Positions 8,589-18,222 are shown, numbered from the stretch's first letter. The stretch is DNA of 64,000 bases from Haemophilus haemolyticus_L (GCF_003490595.1 NZ_QQGY01000001.1:1-64000), one strand, 5' to 3'. Program-made: numbers and translations. The notes: a model not told the origin generated them from the letters alone.

Positions 8589-8697
8589 CAAATTAATGGC
8601 GTGAGCTCTATCAAATTAGAGCGGTTTGGCCAGCCTTTTATGGCATTGATTCAGGAACATAAAGCAATTTTGGCGAAAGCGCAAAATAATGAGTAAG
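8589..8697 (+). pseudogene. Detached second copy of the recQ 3' end
   Basis: 90 bases here match recQ positions 7324-7413 with about five mismatches, then continue in frame to a different end (ILAKAQNNE, stop). This reads like the original recQ terminus, cut off when the glycosyltransferase segment was inserted. The ~280 bases between the glycosyltransferase start and this remnant are AT-rich with no recognisable gene; they presumably hold the glycosyltransferase promoter. Confidence 0.85.
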
Positions 8698-8702
8698 TAT
8701 CG

Positions 8703-8733
8703 AAAGTGCGGTTAAAAATCACCGCACTTTTTG
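8703..8733. terminator. Uptake-signal-pair terminator
   Basis: AAAGTGCGGT and ACCGCACTTT form a perfect 10-bp stem followed by TT. It is an inverted pair of Haemophilus uptake signals and would have terminated the original recQ transcript. Confidence 0.85.
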
Positions 8734-8780
8734 TTATACTTGCGCCAATTTTTTCAGTTCTTAGAATCTAAGGTTAAACA

Positions 8781-10499
8781 ATGCGTACAAGTCAATATTT
8801 ATTCTCCACCCTTAAAGAAACGCCAAATGATGCTCAGGTTGTGAGCCACCAATTAATGTTACGTGCAGGTATGATTCGCCCAATGGCATCAGGTTTATAT
8901 AACTGGTTGCCGACGGGTATTCGCGTATTGAAAAAAGTAGAAAAGATTATTCGCGAAGAGATGAACAAAGGTGGTGCAATTGAGGTATTAATGCCTGTGG
9001 TGCAACCTGCGGAATTATGGGAAGAGTCTGGTCGTTGGGAGCAATATGGCCCTGAGCTTCTTCGTTTTGAAGACCGCGGAAACCGTAACTTTGTACTTGG
9101 GCCAACTCACGAAGAAGTGATTACTGATTTAGTGCGCCGAGAAGTTTCTTCATATAAACAGCTTCCACTTAATCTATATCAAATTCAAACGAAATTCCGT
9201 GATGAAGTGCGTCCTCGTTTTGGGGTAATGCGTTCGCGTGAATTTATTATGAAAGATGCGTACTCATTTCACACTACACAAGAAAGTTTGCAAGAAACCT
9301 ATGATGTGATGTATCAAGTGTACAGTAACATTTTTTACCGTTTAGGCTTAGATTTCCGTGCGGTGCAAGCGGATACGGGGTCAATCGGTGGTTCAGCTTC
9401 CCATGAGTTCCAAGTGTTAGCTTCAAGCGGGGAAGATGATGTTGTATTCTCAACAGAATCGGATTTTGCGGCGAATATTGAGCTTGCTGAAGCAGTAGCA
9501 GTGGGCGAACGCCAAGCACCGACAGCAGAAATGACGTTGGTGGATACACCAAATGCGAAAACTATTAATGAGCTTGTAGAACAATTTAATCAACCAATTA
9601 CTAAAACTGTGAAAACCTTGATTGTGAAAGGTGCAGACGAAAAACAACCGCTTGTTGCGTTGATTATTCGTGGTGACCATGAATTAAATGAAATCAAAGC
9701 ACAAAAACACCCATTAGTGGCGGATCCGCTTGAGTTTGCTGACGAAGCAGAAATCAAAGCAAAAATTGGTGCGGGTGTTGGTTCTTTAGGTCCTGTGAAT
9801 TTAAATATTCCTGCAATTATTGACCGCACTGTAGCGTTAATGTCTGATTTTAGTTGTGGCGCGAATATTGATGGAAAACATTATTTCAATGTGAACTGGG
9901 AACGCGATGTAGCAATGCCAGAAGTATTTGATTTACGTAATGTCGTGGAAGGTGATCCAAGTCCAGATGGTAAAGGTACTCTTCAAATTAAACGTGGTAT
10001 TGAAGTGGGGCATATTTTCCAACTTGGCAAAAAATACTCCGAAGCAATGAAAGCGACCGTGCAAGGCGAAGATGGTAAACCTCTTGTAATGACGATGGGC
10101 TGCTACGGTATCGGCGTGACTCGAGTGGTTGCATCAGCGATTGAACAGCATCATGATGATCGCGGTATTATTTGGCCTTCAGATGAAATTGCACCGTTCA
10201 CTGTGGCGATTGTGCCAATGAACATGCACAAATCTGAAGCCGTGCAAAAATACGCTGAAGAACTTTACCGCACTTTACAATCGCAAGGCGTAGATGTGAT
10301 TTTTGATGATCGTAAAGAACGCCCTGGCGTGATGTTTGCAGACATGGAACTCATTGGTGTGCCGCATATGGTTGTAATCGGTGAGAAAAACCTAGAGAAC
10401 GGTGAAATTGAATATAAGAACCGTCGTACCGGTGAAAAAGAAATGATTAGTAAAGATCAATTGCTCAGCGTTTTAAACGAAAAGTTAGGTAATCGCTAA
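8781..10499 (+). CDS. proS: Prolyl-tRNA synthetase
   Basis: 572 residues, bacterial-type ProRS length. Class II catalytic core: motif 1 region GMIRPMASGLYNWLPTG, motif 2 FRDEVRPRFGVMRSREFIMKDAYSF, motif 3 GIGVTRVVASAIEQ. A YbaK-like editing insertion lies between (about residues 230-390, VKTLIVKGADEKQPLVALIIRG), which clears Ala-tRNA(Pro). A C-terminal anticodon-binding domain follows (FTVAIVPMNMHKSEAV). Cytoplasmic, single gene with its own terminator. Confidence 0.98.
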   Translation: MRTSQYLFSTLKETPNDAQVVSHQLMLRAGMIRPMASGLYNWLPTGIRVLKKVEKIIREEMNKGGAIEVLMPVVQPAELWEESGRWEQYGPELLRFEDRGNRNFVLGPTHEEVITDLVRREVSSYKQLPLNLYQIQTKFRDEVRPRFGVMRSREFIMKDAYSFHTTQESLQETYDVMYQVYSNIFYRLGLDFRAVQADTGSIGGSASHEFQVLASSGEDDVVFSTESDFAANIELAEAVAVGERQAPTAEMTLVDTPNAKTINELVEQFNQPITKTVKTLIVKGADEKQPLVALIIRGDHELNEIKAQKHPLVADPLEFADEAEIKAKIGAGVGSLGPVNLNIPAIIDRTVALMSDFSCGANIDGKHYFNVNWERDVAMPEVFDLRNVVEGDPSPDGKGTLQIKRGIEVGHIFQLGKKYSEAMKATVQGEDGKPLVMTMGCYGIGVTRVVASAIEQHHDDRGIIWPSDEIAPFTVAIVPMNMHKSEAVQKYAEELYRTLQSQGVDVIFDDRKERPGVMFADMELIGVPHMVVIGEKNLENGEIEYKNRRTGEKEMISKDQLLSVLNEKLGNR

Positions 10500-10531
10500 T
10501 CAGTATTTTATTTTGTATATTGTAACAAAAT

Positions 10532-10558
10532 AGCGGCTATTTTTTAGCCGCTCTTTTT
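10532..10558. terminator. proS/lptD convergent terminator
   Basis: AGCGGCT and AGCCGCT pair across a T-rich loop and are followed by CTTTTTG; it serves convergent proS and possibly lptD. Confidence 0.85.
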
Positions 10559-10587
10559 GTTGATTTAACGTTTATATTGAACCATGT

Positions 10588-12933
10588 TTAATCCAAACTA
10601 AATGCTCGAATATAAGGTAGTTTTCCTTTTTCTAACATCTCTTGAATACCGCTTTGATGGTCATTGGTACCTAAACCTCTTAATTCTAAGGTTACGCCAA
10701 TGCTATTATCGTAAACGACCTCATTATGCTTTTGATTTTGGTGGCTTGTGACATAGCGTCTAGCACCGACACCAACCGCCCAACAACAGCTGTTATACTG
10801 GACGCCAATATATTGTTCTACTGGTTTTTGTAAGGCGAGATCTTGATAATAGCGTCCTACTACAGCCCAATTATTCGCTATTTCCCAGCCTACAACTAAT
10901 CCTACTTGTTGGATATCTTGTTGATATGCGTTGGCTGATTTACCTAAGTTTTGGTCAATATATTCTTGGTTCGCATATCGATAATTTAACTGAATTAAAT
11001 TATTTTTTTCAGGATTATATTCTAGTGATGTATTCGCTAATGATGTTGAATTGGTATGAGTATCAAATTGATAGCTACCACGCCAATGCCATTTATCACT
11101 CATTTTCCAATTAGATTCTAATGCCCAAGCTGATGATGAAGTCGGCGTTTTATTTGCTGGATTTTCATCAATACGAGAATTACTTAAGTAATAAATTTGA
11201 CCTGCAGATAAATTAAAGCGTTCCTCACCACCAATATCATAAAAACGCGTTGTGCCACCCAATGTAACTTGATTTGCCGATGAAATTCGGTCTAAGCCAC
11301 TATAACGGCGATCACGGAATAGCGAATAGTAATCTTGCTGTACTAAGGCTGAATCGTAACCAAATCCTAAATATTCATTATTAAGTTTTGAACCAATATT
11401 GCTTTGATTTCGGTAAGGACGATATAAATACTGCACATGCGGTTCGAAGGTTTGTGTATAGTCTTTTAAGATCGTTGTATCGCGTGCTAATACGCTTTGT
11501 AAATCAACTTTAAATTGTGGAATAACTCGATTTACCGTTTTTTGCACGTTCTCTGCATTTTTTCCTGAACCTTTTTTCTGATCGTAACGAGTTGCATAAA
11601 GTTTAGTTTCAATATTCAAACTGCCGTATTTATTTGACATTAAAGAATTTAGACTAGGCTCTACATGGAAACGCCATGCAGTTGGCATTAATTCACTGTC
11701 ATTATCAAAACGAACTGCTTGTGAATGTAATTTGAAATTTAACCATCCATTAGCCAAATCATGTTTGTAATAATTGAAATCTAATTGTGGCATTGCACGA
11801 TAAGGGCCGATGTCCACTTCATCGAAAATCTGGAACTGGTGTGCAGAGAGAGAAAAATTATAATTTGGTTGATAATAAGCTATGCGAGCATATTGGTTTG
11901 CGTAGCCGTCAGTGCTGCGACCATAAACGGACTCAAAATCACTGAAATAACGTTTATCGCTTACTCGGGTATAATCAATATTTAAACGCCAATTTTGTAA
12001 AAAGCTAGAATTGTGATTCCAATAGAACAAATGACGTTTTTGATTATCACTAGAATATTCAGAGTAGCGCTCCTTACCTAAATATTCTCCTGCGACTTTA
12101 CCTTCTCCAATAGGGGTTAAATAGCGAAATTCCCCATTTGCTTGCCAACCACGGCGAGACATATATTTCGGGGTAAAAGTAAGATCGTAATTAGGTGCGA
12201 TATTCCAATAAATTGGTTGTGCATACCAAAGACCATCTCGGCTAGATGTTCCCGCACTTGGAATCAACAAGCCAGAACGACGACGATCTCCAATGGGTAA
12301 TTGTAAGTAAGGGGTATAAAAGACGGGAACGCCATGCACTTTGAAGCGAGCATGCCACATTTCAGCATATTCTTCTTTCACGTATTGACGAATTTCTGAC
12401 GCATCTACTGCCCAAGCATTATCACCTTGCAAACATGACGTAAAGGTTGCATTCTTCATTACACGATAATTATTATGCAGTGTTATATTATCAGCTTTAC
12501 CACGTCCTTGACGACCGACAAATTCATATTCTGAATTTGTTAAATTACCATTGTGACTATCTAAATTAAATTCCGCATCTTTACCCAACATATTGATCTG
12601 ATTATCTTTATAATCAAATCCATCGCGGACATAAGCCATGCGTAAAGGCGTAGGCTGGTTTCCTGATTGTTTTACTTGCACAGATTGTGCTAACAAATGA
12701 CGATTACCTTGTTTCAAATCCACATTACCTTGATAAATCGCATCATTTGGCTGATTAATTTCTGCATTATCCGCTTCAATATATACAGGCAGGGAATTTA
12801 CATCACCCGTCACGACTTCACCGCTAAATTTTGGCACGCCCATTAAACATTGTTCATGCAAATCCGCCAAACTTTGTTGGCTATAAAGTGCGGTCAAAAT
12901 AGCAAGTGAAATTAAAGTGTGTTTTTTATTCAT
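10588..12933 (-). CDS. lptD: LPS-assembly outer-membrane protein LptD
   Basis: 781 residues. Inserts lipooligosaccharide into the outer leaflet, with LptE. Signal peptide ~1-23 (ILTALYSQQSLA). An OstA/LptA-like jellyroll domain covers ~50-200 (VYIEADNAEINQPNDAIYQGNV, LLAQSVQVKQ). A large C-terminal beta-barrel follows. The cysteines needed for the inter-domain disulfides are visible: one after the signal (HEQCLMG), one at ATFTSCLQG and a CC pair in YNSCCWAVGVG. The window also carries LptM, which aids those disulfides. No surA follows it here, unlike E. coli. Confidence 0.97.
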   Translation of the reverse strand: MNKKHTLISLAILTALYSQQSLADLHEQCLMGVPKFSGEVVTGDVNSLPVYIEADNAEINQPNDAIYQGNVDLKQGNRHLLAQSVQVKQSGNQPTPLRMAYVRDGFDYKDNQINMLGKDAEFNLDSHNGNLTNSEYEFVGRQGRGKADNITLHNNYRVMKNATFTSCLQGDNAWAVDASEIRQYVKEEYAEMWHARFKVHGVPVFYTPYLQLPIGDRRRSGLLIPSAGTSSRDGLWYAQPIYWNIAPNYDLTFTPKYMSRRGWQANGEFRYLTPIGEGKVAGEYLGKERYSEYSSDNQKRHLFYWNHNSSFLQNWRLNIDYTRVSDKRYFSDFESVYGRSTDGYANQYARIAYYQPNYNFSLSAHQFQIFDEVDIGPYRAMPQLDFNYYKHDLANGWLNFKLHSQAVRFDNDSELMPTAWRFHVEPSLNSLMSNKYGSLNIETKLYATRYDQKKGSGKNAENVQKTVNRVIPQFKVDLQSVLARDTTILKDYTQTFEPHVQYLYRPYRNQSNIGSKLNNEYLGFGYDSALVQQDYYSLFRDRRYSGLDRISSANQVTLGGTTRFYDIGGEERFNLSAGQIYYLSNSRIDENPANKTPTSSSAWALESNWKMSDKWHWRGSYQFDTHTNSTSLANTSLEYNPEKNNLIQLNYRYANQEYIDQNLGKSANAYQQDIQQVGLVVGWEIANNWAVVGRYYQDLALQKPVEQYIGVQYNSCCWAVGVGARRYVTSHQNQKHNEVVYDNSIGVTLELRGLGTNDHQSGIQEMLEKGKLPYIRAFSLD

Positions 12934-13061
12934 CGTCTTGTTTTAATTTGTCAGAAAATTGGTCAGATTATACTGGAAAAAGCTCAAGGCTAGTAATATT
13001 TTTCAATAAACTGTTGGTGGAATGTATCTAGGATTTTCTATAATTTTTCTTGCCTAAAATT

Positions 13062-13093
13062 AAAAAACTCAGCAAAAGCTGAGTTTTTATTTT
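13062..13093 (-). terminator. Terminator downstream of the 155-residue periplasmic protein gene
   Basis: CTCAGC-AAAA-GCTGAG hairpin with a T-run on both sides, between the gene at 13096 and lptD. lptD should therefore have its own promoter. Confidence 0.8.
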
Positions 13094-13095
13094 TC

Positions 13096-13563
13096 CTATT
13101 TTACCACGTTAAATGTCAACGGGTCATAAACAATCTCACCCACTTGAACTTGGATCGTATATTGACCTCTAGGATCCTTTTCATCAAATTTCCAGCAATT
13201 TACTACCGTTTTACCTTGGTTTAATGCATCACGAGTGGTTGTGATTGTGTGGGTCATTTGATCTTCAGAAACTTTAACTGAATTTGGATTTTCTGATACA
13301 GCAAAGGTTGTTTTTTCAGGCGATTTAAATACTTCGGTAACAGTAATTTGTTTCGCAAAATTACCATTAGCTACCCAGCAAAGTTGGTGTGCTTTAGCTG
13401 AACGAGAAATATCTTTTTTACCTAAATCCGTTGGAGTTTTTCCAGACATATCATAGGTTGAAAGGTAAAGTGTTGGTTGCGGTTCTTGTGGAACATCGGA
13501 CGCGGCAAATACAGATGATGCTGCGCATAAAGAAAGAACGGCTAATGTTAATGATTTTTTCAT
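13096..13563 (-). CDS. Periplasmic protein of unknown function
   Basis: 155 residues, not assigned to a known family. Residues 1-20 (MKKSLTLAVLSLCAASSVFA) are a clear Sec signal peptide with an AFA-type cleavage site, so the mature protein is periplasmic, ~135 residues. It appears mainly beta (ITVTEVFKSPEKTTFAV, YTIQVQVGEIVYDPLTFNVV) and has two cysteines (HQLCWVANG and VNCWKFDE) that could form a disulfide. An AGGA ribosome site precedes it. It sits between sufI and lptD with its own terminator. The beta-sandwich-like pattern is an inference only. Confidence 0.7.
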   Translation of the reverse strand: MKKSLTLAVLSLCAASSVFAASDVPQEPQPTLYLSTYDMSGKTPTDLGKKDISRSAKAHQLCWVANGNFAKQITVTEVFKSPEKTTFAVSENPNSVKVSEDQMTHTITTTRDALNQGKTVVNCWKFDEKDPRGQYTIQVQVGEIVYDPLTFNVVK

Positions 13564-13628
13564 TACGATTTCCTCTTTAAATAAAGTATGAATGATTAAA
13601 ATTCATGGTGTTTTTAGGATAGTTAGAA

Positions 13629-15038
13629 CTATTGTACCACCAGTACGCCAATGCATCCCATATCTTCTAGCATTAAATTCGATACCCCAAATAAGAATGG
13701 GTAGTTGCCAGAAGATGCTTGATCAAATTTCACTAAAATTTGAGTTTTGTTTTTTACCCAAACTGTATCTTTCCAAGCTAATTCTTCAGCTTGGAATTGA
13801 TGTTCTCCTTGGCTTTCCACCACAAATTTGGCACCTTGAATAGTAAATCCAACAGGTAAACTTGCATTTAAAATCCAGCGTTCAATGGTGCCTTTATGAG
13901 CCATAACATCAACCTTACGTGGGTCAAAACGTCTTTGGTTAATTAAGCCGTTTGTAACATCAATATTAAATTCTCGAGTTTGTGCAACGGCTTGCTGCAA
14001 CATTGCTGGCGCATCCGTTTCGAAAATGAGGTTTGGTTGTTTGTTAAATGCGGATAGTTGTCCTTGAGCACGTAATTCAAGTACTGTGTTATCTGCCAGT
14101 TCATCGCCTGAGAACAACATATTTTTCATTTTTTCGTACAAGCTACGTTTACTTCCGTTAATAAGCGATACGTTGTCAATTTCATTCATATTAACGAGTA
14201 TTTCTGCGCGTTCGCCTGGCGATAGAACCAAAGATTTGACTGATTTCGCTTTGGGTAAGAAACCTAAATCTTGTGCGATAAGTAGCATTTCTTGATCATT
14301 ATCCAAGCGTAAATCATAAGCACGAGCTAATGAGGCATTGAGCAAACGTAAACGAATCCAGCCGCGTGCGACATCTAAATATGGTGCTTCAATACCATTT
14401 ACTAGTAAGCGATTGCCTACAAAGTGCGGTTGATTTTGTTTGAATAATTGGAGACCATCATTATTAAATTCCATATCTTGTAAAATCAATGGAATGTCAT
14501 CAACGCCATATTTATTGGGAAGATTCGCTTTTAGGCTTTGGTCATCTTCAATTAACCACATTCCAGCTAAGCCACGATAGGTTTGATAGGCTGAGTTGGC
14601 TAATGTCGCGGAACGATACCAACAGCTTGCTGCGGGTTGTTCAATAGGCACGATGGGCGCCCAAGACTCGCCTTTTTTTAGTATTCTAGCCGCCCCACCA
14701 AACAGTTCACCCGATGCTTGTAAGCCTTGAATAGACAAGGCAACGGATTGTGGCAAATTGTTATGATAATTAAGTTTGGCAAAGCTACCTGATTTGATTT
14801 TAATGGTTGGGCCAAGGTAATTACCGTTGAATCCCCATACTGTCACATTGTGTGAGCCATCTAGGGGATAATTCATTTCCTGCATGGTTAATACAATTGG
14901 GCGACCGCGGCGAACTTCAATTAGTGGCGGCACAACTAGTTTTTCACGGCTTGCCGCTAACAATGGTGCGGGCACTGTGGAAAGTGCGGTAGAAATCGCA
15001 GCTGTTTTTAATAATTGACGGCGGGAAAGGCGTGGCAT
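13629..15038 (-). CDS. ftsP: Cell-division protein FtsP/SufI (Tat-exported cupredoxin-fold protein)
   Basis: 469 residues. The N-terminus has a twin-arginine signal (RRQLLKTAAISTALS, cleavage after LLAA). Three cupredoxin-like domains follow the multicopper oxidase plan (VTVWGFNGNYLGPTIKIKSG, then RLRLLNASLARAYDL, then ERWILNASLPVGFTI), but the HXH copper ligands are absent, as in FtsP. In E. coli FtsP stabilises the divisome under stress. It begins 1 base after the plsC stop, so plsC-ftsP is an operon, an arrangement also found in E. coli. Confidence 0.93.
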   Translation of the reverse strand: MPRLSRRQLLKTAAISTALSTVPAPLLAASREKLVVPPLIEVRRGRPIVLTMQEMNYPLDGSHNVTVWGFNGNYLGPTIKIKSGSFAKLNYHNNLPQSVALSIQGLQASGELFGGAARILKKGESWAPIVPIEQPAASCWYRSATLANSAYQTYRGLAGMWLIEDDQSLKANLPNKYGVDDIPLILQDMEFNNDGLQLFKQNQPHFVGNRLLVNGIEAPYLDVARGWIRLRLLNASLARAYDLRLDNDQEMLLIAQDLGFLPKAKSVKSLVLSPGERAEILVNMNEIDNVSLINGSKRSLYEKMKNMLFSGDELADNTVLELRAQGQLSAFNKQPNLIFETDAPAMLQQAVAQTREFNIDVTNGLINQRRFDPRKVDVMAHKGTIERWILNASLPVGFTIQGAKFVVESQGEHQFQAEELAWKDTVWVKNKTQILVKFDQASSGNYPFLFGVSNLMLEDMGCIGVLVVQ

Positions 15039-15039
15039 T

Positions 15040-15762
15040 TTAGTTTCCTTTTGCTATCTCTTCATCAAGTTCGGCAATGCGTTTTTCCATTAGATCGTGA
15101 CAATAAGCAGCAAGATCTCGAACACTGTCTTTGGTATAGCCTGAAACATCGATTGGATCCATTATTTCGCAAATCACTTTGCCATTATCCCAGCGATTTA
15201 AATTAATTTTGTTATGTGTGGTTGAGCAAACCACTGGAATAATCGGTACACCTGCTGAAATCGCCGCATGGAATGCACCCGTTTTAAAGGGTAATAAACC
15301 ACGACCGCGACTGCGAGTGCCTTCTGGGAACATCCAAATAGATAAATTATCTTCATTAATTCGTCGTGCGAGTTGCGACATTGTACTGTGTGCTTTTGTG
15401 CGGTTTTCTCTATCCAAGAAAATATTGCCCGTTACCCAATACAGAATGCCGAAGAAGGGGATCCAAATTAAACTTTTTTTACCCACACTTACTGTGCGAG
15501 GTTGCACCATATAAGAGATTGTTACCATATCATAATTATTTTGGTGATTACCTATATAAATCGCGCGTCCAATCTGCTCTTGATTTTGAGGAATACGATG
15601 TTCTACTTTTAAGCCAAAAAGTGGATATAAGCGTCCAAACCAACGTGCAACAATGCCTACATTGCTTGGATTTTTAAAGCGGATAAAAGAATAAATCGTA
15701 CCCAGTACACAAATTAGAATACAGCAGATTAATACGAGGAAAATTCGAAGTAGTTTTAACAT
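15040..15762 (-). CDS. plsC: 1-acyl-sn-glycerol-3-phosphate acyltransferase
   Basis: 240 residues. Converts lysophosphatidic acid to phosphatidic acid at the inner membrane. Residues ~5-28 are a membrane segment. The acyltransferase motifs are NHQNNYD (HX4D, block I), FPEGTRSRGRG (block III) and VPIIPVVCS (block IV). First gene of plsC-ftsP. PlsB and GpsA in this window supply the earlier steps of the same pathway. Confidence 0.96.
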   Translation of the reverse strand: MLKLLRIFLVLICCILICVLGTIYSFIRFKNPSNVGIVARWFGRLYPLFGLKVEHRIPQNQEQIGRAIYIGNHQNNYDMVTISYMVQPRTVSVGKKSLIWIPFFGILYWVTGNIFLDRENRTKAHSTMSQLARRINEDNLSIWMFPEGTRSRGRGLLPFKTGAFHAAISAGVPIIPVVCSTTHNKINLNRWDNGKVICEIMDPIDVSGYTKDSVRDLAAYCHDLMEKRIAELDEEIAKGN

Positions 15763-15847
15763 GAGGATGCCCTATACAAAATTTCGTTAAAGTATAGCAA
15801 ATTCAATATCAATATGTGCTAATCTAAACAAAAATCGTGGAATTTTT

Positions 15848-16561
15848 ATGAAACATAGCTATTTTATTTCTGATTTGCATTTAAGCGAAACACGGCCTGA
15901 ATTGACCGCACTTTTTGTTGATTTTATGCAGAATCTTGCCCCACAGGCTGAACGGCTTTACATTTTAGGTGATCTTTTTGATTTTTGGATTGGTGATGAC
16001 GAGCAATCCGCATTGATTCAACAAGTTAAAGATTTAATTAAGTCTGTAAGTAATCAAGGTGTGCAATGTTATTTTCAGCACGGCAACCGTGATTTCTTAA
16101 TTGGTGAACGTTTTTCAAAAGAAACGGGAGTTCAGCTTTTACCTGATTATCAATTAATCGCACTTTATGATAAAAAAATCTTACTTTGTCATGGCGATAC
16201 GCTTTGCATTGATGATGAGGCTTACCAACAATTTCGTCGTAGAGTGCATCAAAAATGGCTGCAGCGTTTATTTTTGTGTTTACCATTAAAAGTGCGGGTG
16301 AAAATTGCGGAGAAAATTCGAGCAAAGAGTAATCAAGATAAACAAGCCAAATCACAGGAAATCATGGATGTAAATCAAGCCTTTACGACAGAAAAAGTAC
16401 AAGAGTTTGGTGTAAATTTATTAATTCACGGACACACACACCGTGAGGCGATTCATCAACAAGAAGGATTTACGCGAATTGTATTAGGGGATTGGCGAAA
16501 AAATTACGCGTCAATTTTAAAAATGGATGAAAGCGGAGAATTTGGTTTTATTAAAGATTAG
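15848..16561 (+). CDS. lpxH: UDP-2,3-diacylglucosamine diphosphatase
   Basis: 237 residues. Calcineurin-like phosphoesterase that cleaves UDP-2,3-diacyl-GlcN to lipid X in lipid A synthesis. The metal-binding motifs are in order: SDLHLSE (residues 8-14), GDLFDFWIGDD, HGNRDFLIG, LCHGDTLC and HGHTHRE. Peripheral membrane enzyme. H. influenzae LpxH is a characterised member of the family. Divergent from plsC; ends at an uptake-signal terminator. Confidence 0.97.
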   Translation: MKHSYFISDLHLSETRPELTALFVDFMQNLAPQAERLYILGDLFDFWIGDDEQSALIQQVKDLIKSVSNQGVQCYFQHGNRDFLIGERFSKETGVQLLPDYQLIALYDKKILLCHGDTLCIDDEAYQQFRRRVHQKWLQRLFLCLPLKVRVKIAEKIRAKSNQDKQAKSQEIMDVNQAFTTEKVQEFGVNLLIHGHTHREAIHQQEGFTRIVLGDWRKNYASILKMDESGEFGFIKD

Positions 16562-16589
16562 AAGTGCGGTGAAAAACCACCGCACTTTT
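16562..16589. terminator. Uptake-signal-pair terminator between lpxH and the AroE-like gene
   Basis: AAGTGCGGT and ACCGCACTT inverted pair with TTTT, between two convergent genes. Confidence 0.85.
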
Positions 16590-16593
16590 GATG

Positions 16594-17409
16594 TTAAGAT
16601 TTAGCTCGAGCAAACGCCGCAGCTTCTGCTATTAATTCATCACTTGGGCGTTGATGTGTATAAAGTTCAAATTGTTCTACAGCCTGAAGTACAATCACTT
16701 CTGCGCCAGAAATGGTTTGTTTTCCTTGTGCTTGAGCATAACGAATAAAGGGCGTTTCAACAGGCATAGCCACTACATCAAACGCGACACTAGCATTATC
16801 AATGAGTGCTTTTGGAAAGGCTAAATCCATTTCTTCTTTGCCACCTTTCATGCCGATTGGCGTAACATTGACTAAAATGTCTGCCTGTTGGTTTTCTAAA
16901 GAATCAATGTATTCATAGCCGTAAAGTGCGGCGAGATATAGACCTGTTTTTACGTTGCGTGCGTAAATTTTTAATTTCTCAAAACCTGAATTTTTAAAGG
17001 CGGCCACAACGGCCTTTGCCATACCACCACTGCCATGAACAATGACTTTAGCATTTTTATTTAAATGATATTTTTCAATTAATTTTACGATGGCAATGTA
17101 ATCAGTGTTATATGCTCGCAAAAAGCCATTATCGTTCACGATGGTGTTTACGGATTCAATGGCTTGTGCTGACGGATGAATTTCATCTAAAAATGGCATG
17201 CAAGCTTCTTTGAATGGCATTGAAACTGCACAACCACGGATTCCTAATGCGCGCACGCCTTTGATGGCGTGTTCAATATCTTGCGTGGTGAAGGCTTTAT
17301 AAATGAAATTCAAGCCTAGTTTGTCGTACAAATAATTGTGAAAGGTGGTACCGAAATTGCCCGGACGACATGATAAAGACATACAGAGTTGGGTATCTTT
17401 ATTAATCAT
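16594..17409 (-). CDS. Shikimate dehydrogenase-like protein (AroE paralogue)
   Basis: 271 residues of the shikimate/quinate dehydrogenase fold. The substrate lobe has AVSMPFKEAC (catalytic Lys; canonical AroE has NVTxPxK) and AYNTDYIAI (catalytic Asp). The NADP lobe carries VHGSGGMAKAVVAAFKNSG, and the end has GAEVIVLQAVEQFELYTHQRP. This matches the SDH-L subgroup first described from H. influenzae, which has weak shikimate activity and an uncertain true substrate. It starts 9 bases after cysE and ends the gpsA-cysE-sdhL cluster. Confidence 0.85.
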   Translation of the reverse strand: MINKDTQLCMSLSCRPGNFGTTFHNYLYDKLGLNFIYKAFTTQDIEHAIKGVRALGIRGCAVSMPFKEACMPFLDEIHPSAQAIESVNTIVNDNGFLRAYNTDYIAIVKLIEKYHLNKNAKVIVHGSGGMAKAVVAAFKNSGFEKLKIYARNVKTGLYLAALYGYEYIDSLENQQADILVNVTPIGMKGGKEEMDLAFPKALIDNASVAFDVVAMPVETPFIRYAQAQGKQTISGAEVIVLQAVEQFELYTHQRPSDELIAEAAAFARAKS

Positions 17410-17418
17410 TTTATTTCC

Positions 17419-18222
17419 TTAAATATTCAAATTCATGCCATCATCAATGCCGATAAAATATTGGTTCATATCGAAAGCAGGTTTTGCCGCTTTATCTTGA
17501 CTCACAATGCGAGCTGGTACACCTGCTGCTGTGGCATATTCTGGCACTGGGTGAAGCACAACAGAATTTGCCCCAATTTTGGCGTATTTACCCACTTCAA
17601 TATTACCGAGAATTTTTGCTCCCGCCCCAATCATGACACCCTCTCGTACTTTTGGATGGCGATCGCCTGATTCTTTTCCCGTACCGCCAAGTGTTACGCC
17701 TTGCAAAATTGAGACATCATTTTCGATCACAGATGTTTCACCGACAACAATACCTGTTGCATGGTCGAACATGATTCCGTGGCCAATTTTCGCCGCTGGA
17801 TGAATATCGACATCGAAAGCCACAGAAATTTGATTTTGTAAATAAAGGGCAAGGGATTTACGATTTTGATTCCATAAATAATGGGTGATTCGATAGCTTT
17901 GAATCGCATGAAAACCTTTTAAATAAAGCAAGGGGGTGGACCATAACTCCACAGCAGGGTCTCGGTGGCGAACAGCTTGAATATCGCAGGCAGCACAATC
18001 AATAATCGAAGGATTAGCTTGATAGGCTTCCTCAATAATTTCTCGGAGAGAAATGGCGGGCATAATAGGATTGGCTAATTTGTTAGCCAATAAATAACTT
18101 AGCGCACCGCCCAGATTTTGATGTTTTAAAATCGTAGAATGAAAAAAACTGGCAAGCATAGGTTCGTTTTCGGCAAGTTCTTTGGCTTCTTGGCGAATAT
18201 GTTGCCACACATCTAATGCCAT
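17419..18222 (-). CDS. cysE: Serine O-acetyltransferase
   Basis: 267 residues. Makes O-acetylserine from serine and acetyl-CoA, the committed step to cysteine. The N-terminal helical domain (~1-140) is followed by a left-handed beta-helix of hexapeptide repeats (DVDIHPAAKIGHGIMFDHATGI, VSILQGVTLGG, GAKILGNIEVGKYAKIGANS). The catalytic His is in FDHATGIVVGE. The C-terminal tail ends in Ile, as needed for the complex with CysK. 11 bases from gpsA; same operon. Confidence 0.97.
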   Translation of the reverse strand: MALDVWQHIRQEAKELAENEPMLASFFHSTILKHQNLGGALSYLLANKLANPIMPAISLREIIEEAYQANPSIIDCAACDIQAVRHRDPAVELWSTPLLYLKGFHAIQSYRITHYLWNQNRKSLALYLQNQISVAFDVDIHPAAKIGHGIMFDHATGIVVGETSVIENDVSILQGVTLGGTGKESGDRHPKVREGVMIGAGAKILGNIEVGKYAKIGANSVVLHPVPEYATAAGVPARIVSQDKAAKPAFDMNQYFIGIDDGMNLNI

